From Robiginitomaculum sp. (GTDB lineage: Bacteria > Pseudomonadota > Alphaproteobacteria > Caulobacterales > Maricaulaceae), in the NCBI GenBank assembly GCA_016765255.1, contig JAESQI010000011.1:1-14449 (forward strand): DNA of 14,449 nt. Reading direction: 5' to 3'. Numbering within the stretch: the first letter of the stretch is position 1; each line of letters opens with the position of its first letter. Shown here piece after piece: positions 11,650-14,449 of this stretch. The translations under genes and the position numbers were made by a program. A model generated the notes under the pieces. That model was given only the letters and a program-made list of their open reading frames with translations. It was not told the DNA's origin and searched no databases.

Positions 11650-14292
11650 TTACTCTGTAGACAACGAAGCCTTTGAACTAATCTTATTTAGAACCGTCGT
11701 ATACTTCTCTTTGCGTTCATTATTGTAAACTTGGCTTAAGTAGTTTCGAGCCCTTTTAATAATCTCTAAACCAATATTCAACTGTCCATTATCGACATAG
11801 TAGTTTCCTAACAATAAGCTGGACTTAATAACATCCTCAGCTCCTCTTGAACTATAAAATATTAAATCTCCAATTTTTTGAGCATATGCCACCATTCTTT
11901 TACTTTCCTCCTTATCATCAGAAATATCTGCAATTTCGAGATAGTATGGCATAAGGAAAATAATTTCTTCGGGGCTCCACAAATCCTTAACTGTATCATG
12001 AAAATTTATGTCGAATTTAGCATTCGCAGCTTTGCTACTAATAACCGCGGTCAACAGAGGGTGTGTGACTTTACTAGCCAACTCATTTACGACATTTTTT
12101 TTGTTCTTATGAATTGCCTCCAACGCCACATTCGCCCTAACTCTCTGCCGTATTATATCTACAGATCGTTCTGCTCCATTAAACCGAGGCTGACTATAGC
12201 CACTCCTCATAAGCTTAAAAAGGCGATCCGCATCAGCAAATTCTTCTCTGAAAATATACTCTTTAGCTATTTTAGCATACATAGAACTGATGCCATGTTT
12301 ATTTTCTGGTGTCCTATAGCGAGTAGCTAAAGAATTAATTCTATATGCCATTAATTCGGAAAGCTCTATGGTTCTGCTTGCTTCATTGGAAAAACCAAAT
12401 TTGTGGAATAGTCTGCTAAGTTCTAATAATAATGAAGATTTCCTTCCAAAAGAATACCCGTCATATGACCCACGACTACCCCGTACAGTCAACATAACGT
12501 CCTGGAAAATCTCTTCATCCAGCTTTTTATCTCCCCGAAAAAGCGCTTCCAAAATATGAACCTGCCCAACGACAGACGCCTGCTCCCCATAGCTCCATCT
12601 CTTAATATATTCCTGAAATGAGATCTTATAGTGTTGCTCAATTGACTTCTTGTATAAATCAAAAAACGCTTTGCTACGTTCTAAGTCTTCTTTCTCTGCA
12701 AACAGGGCCGATATTCTTAAGAGGCCTTTTGCATGTTTCAGATGCAAATTTCTTTTCTCATATTGGATTTGAAGTGAGATTGCCTTTTTATACCTTCCTC
12801 TTTTTACATACTCCTTTTTATTTTCATCAATTGCAGCTTTTGCCAAAAAAGATATATTTGAATCACCATATTTTATAACTTCTAAAATTTTGTAAAAGTT
12901 TTCTAAATCATCATTCTCTGCCGACCATACAGCTAAATCATACAAGATTGGCCTTGTGCGCGATGGCAAATTATATCCATCAGCAACTTCAAAGGCACTT
13001 TCTACTTCATGAACCCGACCTTGCAAAACATAGCTTTTTAGAATATCCGAGAAAGGGTGAAATTGTGGCTTTCTGCCATGCGAAAATGAAGCGCCCATCA
13101 TTACACTTTTATGTTTCGGGAAATATATGTCAACTGCCTTGTCCAAAAGATCTTTTGCCTTAGCAACTTCACCGTTTTGGTGGTATCGCATCGATAATAA
13201 ATTTAAGAAGTGTGCTTTTTCTTCTGGATATTGGAACTCGCTTTCATAGAAAAAATCCCAATAATTAGTTTTGATTACACTTGCTTCAACAGTGTCTAAA
13301 TATTCCTGTGCTTTCTTGACGTCACCAGATTTAATATATGCCTCTGCAATATCCATTGAAATTGAGTATCGATTTGCGAGGTTTTGAATATTAAGCAACT
13401 CTAGTTCTGCGCTTTTTAAATCTCCACGAGAGAGGGATCCAGAAATTAGCGCTTTATACGCTAAGTCATGGTGATTTTTGTTCTGAATAAGCCTTCTTTC
13501 ATTTGGATGCTGTTTACAACATGCGTTTATTACTTTTTTCAAATTCCGTTGAGCAGTATCATAGTCACCAAAATGTGCTTGTGCATCGGTCAGAACTAGA
13601 AACGCAGTTGATGCAGATAAAGATACAGGTAACAACTCACTAGCTGTAACCTGCGCTTGCGAGAGTATTTCTTTAGCTTTCTCTATACTCCCCCCTTCTT
13701 CTGTAAGTTTTTGAGCATGCTCCGCTAATGAAATGATCCATGTTATTCTCTCATCCTGTCCTAAATCCCCCCCGACCATCACTGAAAGAAATTCAAATGT
13801 ACGATCATGTTTTTTAACTTGCGCATTTTGCCCTATATCGGCTTTGTTCCAACCCAAAATACGATCTATAATTTCATTATCATCTAGGCGTTCTATTACT
13901 TTCTTTGCATTATCAAACTCTCCTCTCTTCGCGTACTCCTCCGCAAGAAATTGTCCTGCATCCAAATATTCGCTTAAAGATACATGTTTGGTATCCTGTA
14001 AATATAATGCGGTGTTACTTCTGCGCGCTCCACCAAAATCTATTTGGTCAAAGAATAGGATAGCTGGCTTCGTAAATTCTCCATTTTCTATAGGCACATA
14101 GAACTCAGAGTTCAAATACTTATCAATAAGCGGAGCATATGATCGCTTCTTTCTAATCAGCTCCTCTTCTACATCCAGTGTAGTTGCTAACGAAGCATTT
14201 GAACTACAAAAAAGTAGGAAGATAATAATAACAGGCAGATAAACCACACTCATAGGCATCTTGTTCTCAAGGAACTTCATTAGCTTTTTCAT
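11650..14292 (-). CDS. Large exported TPR-like helical repeat protein
   Basis: An 880-residue protein with a hydrophobic N-terminal segment at about residues 14-33 (VVYLPVIIIFLLFCSS) followed by NASLA. This is a signal peptide or anchor; the FC pair is not a proper lipobox. The remainder is almost entirely alpha-helical with many TPR-like pairs, for example EYAKRGEFDNAKKVIERL, AEAYIKSGDVKKAQEYL, RYHQNGEVAKAKDLLDKAV and YYVDNGQLNIGLEIIKRA. Such arrays are protein-binding scaffolds, here in the periplasm or on the membrane. No catalytic motif is visible and I do not know the family. ATG 14292 directly abuts GAGGA, too close for good initiation, so ATG 14280 or 14259 may be used. It stands alone, with no partner on its strand within 200 bases. 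Confidence 0.75.
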   Translation of the reverse strand: MKKLMKFLENKMPMSVVYLPVIIIFLLFCSSNASLATTLDVEEELIRKKRSYAPLIDKYLNSEFYVPIENGEFTKPAILFFDQIDFGGARRSNTALYLQDTKHVSLSEYLDAGQFLAEEYAKRGEFDNAKKVIERLDDNEIIDRILGWNKADIGQNAQVKKHDRTFEFLSVMVGGDLGQDERITWIISLAEHAQKLTEEGGSIEKAKEILSQAQVTASELLPVSLSASTAFLVLTDAQAHFGDYDTAQRNLKKVINACCKQHPNERRLIQNKNHHDLAYKALISGSLSRGDLKSAELELLNIQNLANRYSISMDIAEAYIKSGDVKKAQEYLDTVEASVIKTNYWDFFYESEFQYPEEKAHFLNLLSMRYHQNGEVAKAKDLLDKAVDIYFPKHKSVMMGASFSHGRKPQFHPFSDILKSYVLQGRVHEVESAFEVADGYNLPSRTRPILYDLAVWSAENDDLENFYKILEVIKYGDSNISFLAKAAIDENKKEYVKRGRYKKAISLQIQYEKRNLHLKHAKGLLRISALFAEKEDLERSKAFFDLYKKSIEQHYKISFQEYIKRWSYGEQASVVGQVHILEALFRGDKKLDEEIFQDVMLTVRGSRGSYDGYSFGRKSSLLLELSRLFHKFGFSNEASRTIELSELMAYRINSLATRYRTPENKHGISSMYAKIAKEYIFREEFADADRLFKLMRSGYSQPRFNGAERSVDIIRQRVRANVALEAIHKNKKNVVNELASKVTHPLLTAVISSKAANAKFDINFHDTVKDLWSPEEIIFLMPYYLEIADISDDKEESKRMVAYAQKIGDLIFYSSRGAEDVIKSSLLLGNYYVDNGQLNIGLEIIKRARNYLSQVYNNERKEKYTTVLNKISSKASLSTE

Positions 14293-14370
14293 TCCTCTAC
14301 TCTATATGTCCCAGATTAAAATTCGATTAAAAAGTGATAAGCCAATTTATGGGAATGAGGCATAAGCCCC

Positions 14371-14449
14371 CTACTCAACAATCAATGTTCCACTGGCAAC
14401 TAATGTATTCACTGTCTCACCTGTAAGGTCACTGAACACAATCCCCACA
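14371..14449 (-). CDS. C-terminal end of a protein continuing beyond the window (partial)
   Basis: On the minus strand a frame is open from the window edge for 25 codons to a TAG at 14373-14371, ending SDLTGETVNTLVASGTLIVE. The short, Gly/Thr/Val-rich end suggests a beta-structured protein, but there is too little to name it. It lies 78 bases upstream of the TPR-like gene on the same strand, with no strong terminator between them. Confidence 0.4.
   Translation of the reverse strand, partial: VGIVFSDLTGETVNTLVASGTLIVE

Noticed and set aside
11878..14101. Several plus-strand ORFs of 60-150 codons
   Set aside because: All are antisense to the TPR-like gene and have the hydrophobic, Ser/Phe-rich composition typical of shadow frames.
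14200..14240. Lipoprotein signal in the TPR-like protein
   Set aside because: The residues before the only suitable Cys are L-L-F, not a lipobox; an ordinary signal or anchor fits better.

Overview
The window is a low-GC accessory region, probably from a proteobacterium. The best lineage hints are an S24-repressor-type helix-turn-helix protein, a small secreted protein with a CPCPYN motif, and a c-type cytochrome maturation context. Together these suggest an alphaproteobacterium, but this is inference only. No rRNA, tRNA, CRISPR array, integrase or transposase is visible.

Layout. At 1-270 is the charged C-terminal tail of a protein that begins outside the window. Facing it at 283-1340 (minus) is a translationally coupled HTH/Fic pair that matches the 'mobile mystery protein A/B' families typical of mobile DNA. 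A gene-poor stretch at 1341-1797 holds the pair's AT-rich promoter, a dispersed repeat and a 27-codon ORF that looks like a gene remnant. At 1798-3129 is an Apea-like HEPN protein, a likely RNA-cleaving or defence-type protein. At 3315-4282 is a tight three-gene operon: a stand-alone HTH regulator, a secreted staphylococcal-type nuclease and a small secreted Cys-rich protein.

The centrepiece is 4468-9383, six overlapping genes that form a His-Xaa-Ser (HXS) radical-SAM maturation system. The order is hxsD, hxsB (rSAM, frameshifted), hxsC (rSAM), hxsA (exported target with five tandem H-X-S units and a peptidoglycan-binding domain), a small membrane-anchored HXS-associated protein, and a MauG-like di-haem protein. 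The likely logic is that HxsB and HxsC, aided by HxsD, modify HxsA in the cytoplasm. The product is then exported, anchored to the cell wall and perhaps further oxidised by the MauG-like enzyme. The modification chemistry is not known from the sequence. In this copy hxsB carries a one-base deletion, so the system is either newly inactivated or affected by a sequencing error.

Downstream, an SNase gene remnant (9364-9528) overlaps the end of the HXS operon. It is followed by a GIY-YIG nuclease-domain protein (9630-10436), a perfect 17-bp-arm hairpin between convergent genes, a secreted PTPPDD-repeat protein (minus), a large exported TPR-like protein (minus), and the last codons of another minus-strand gene at the right edge. 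Copies or fragments of an intergenic repeat sit at three module boundaries (near 1.5, 3.2 and 4.35 kb), consistent with modular assembly of the region.
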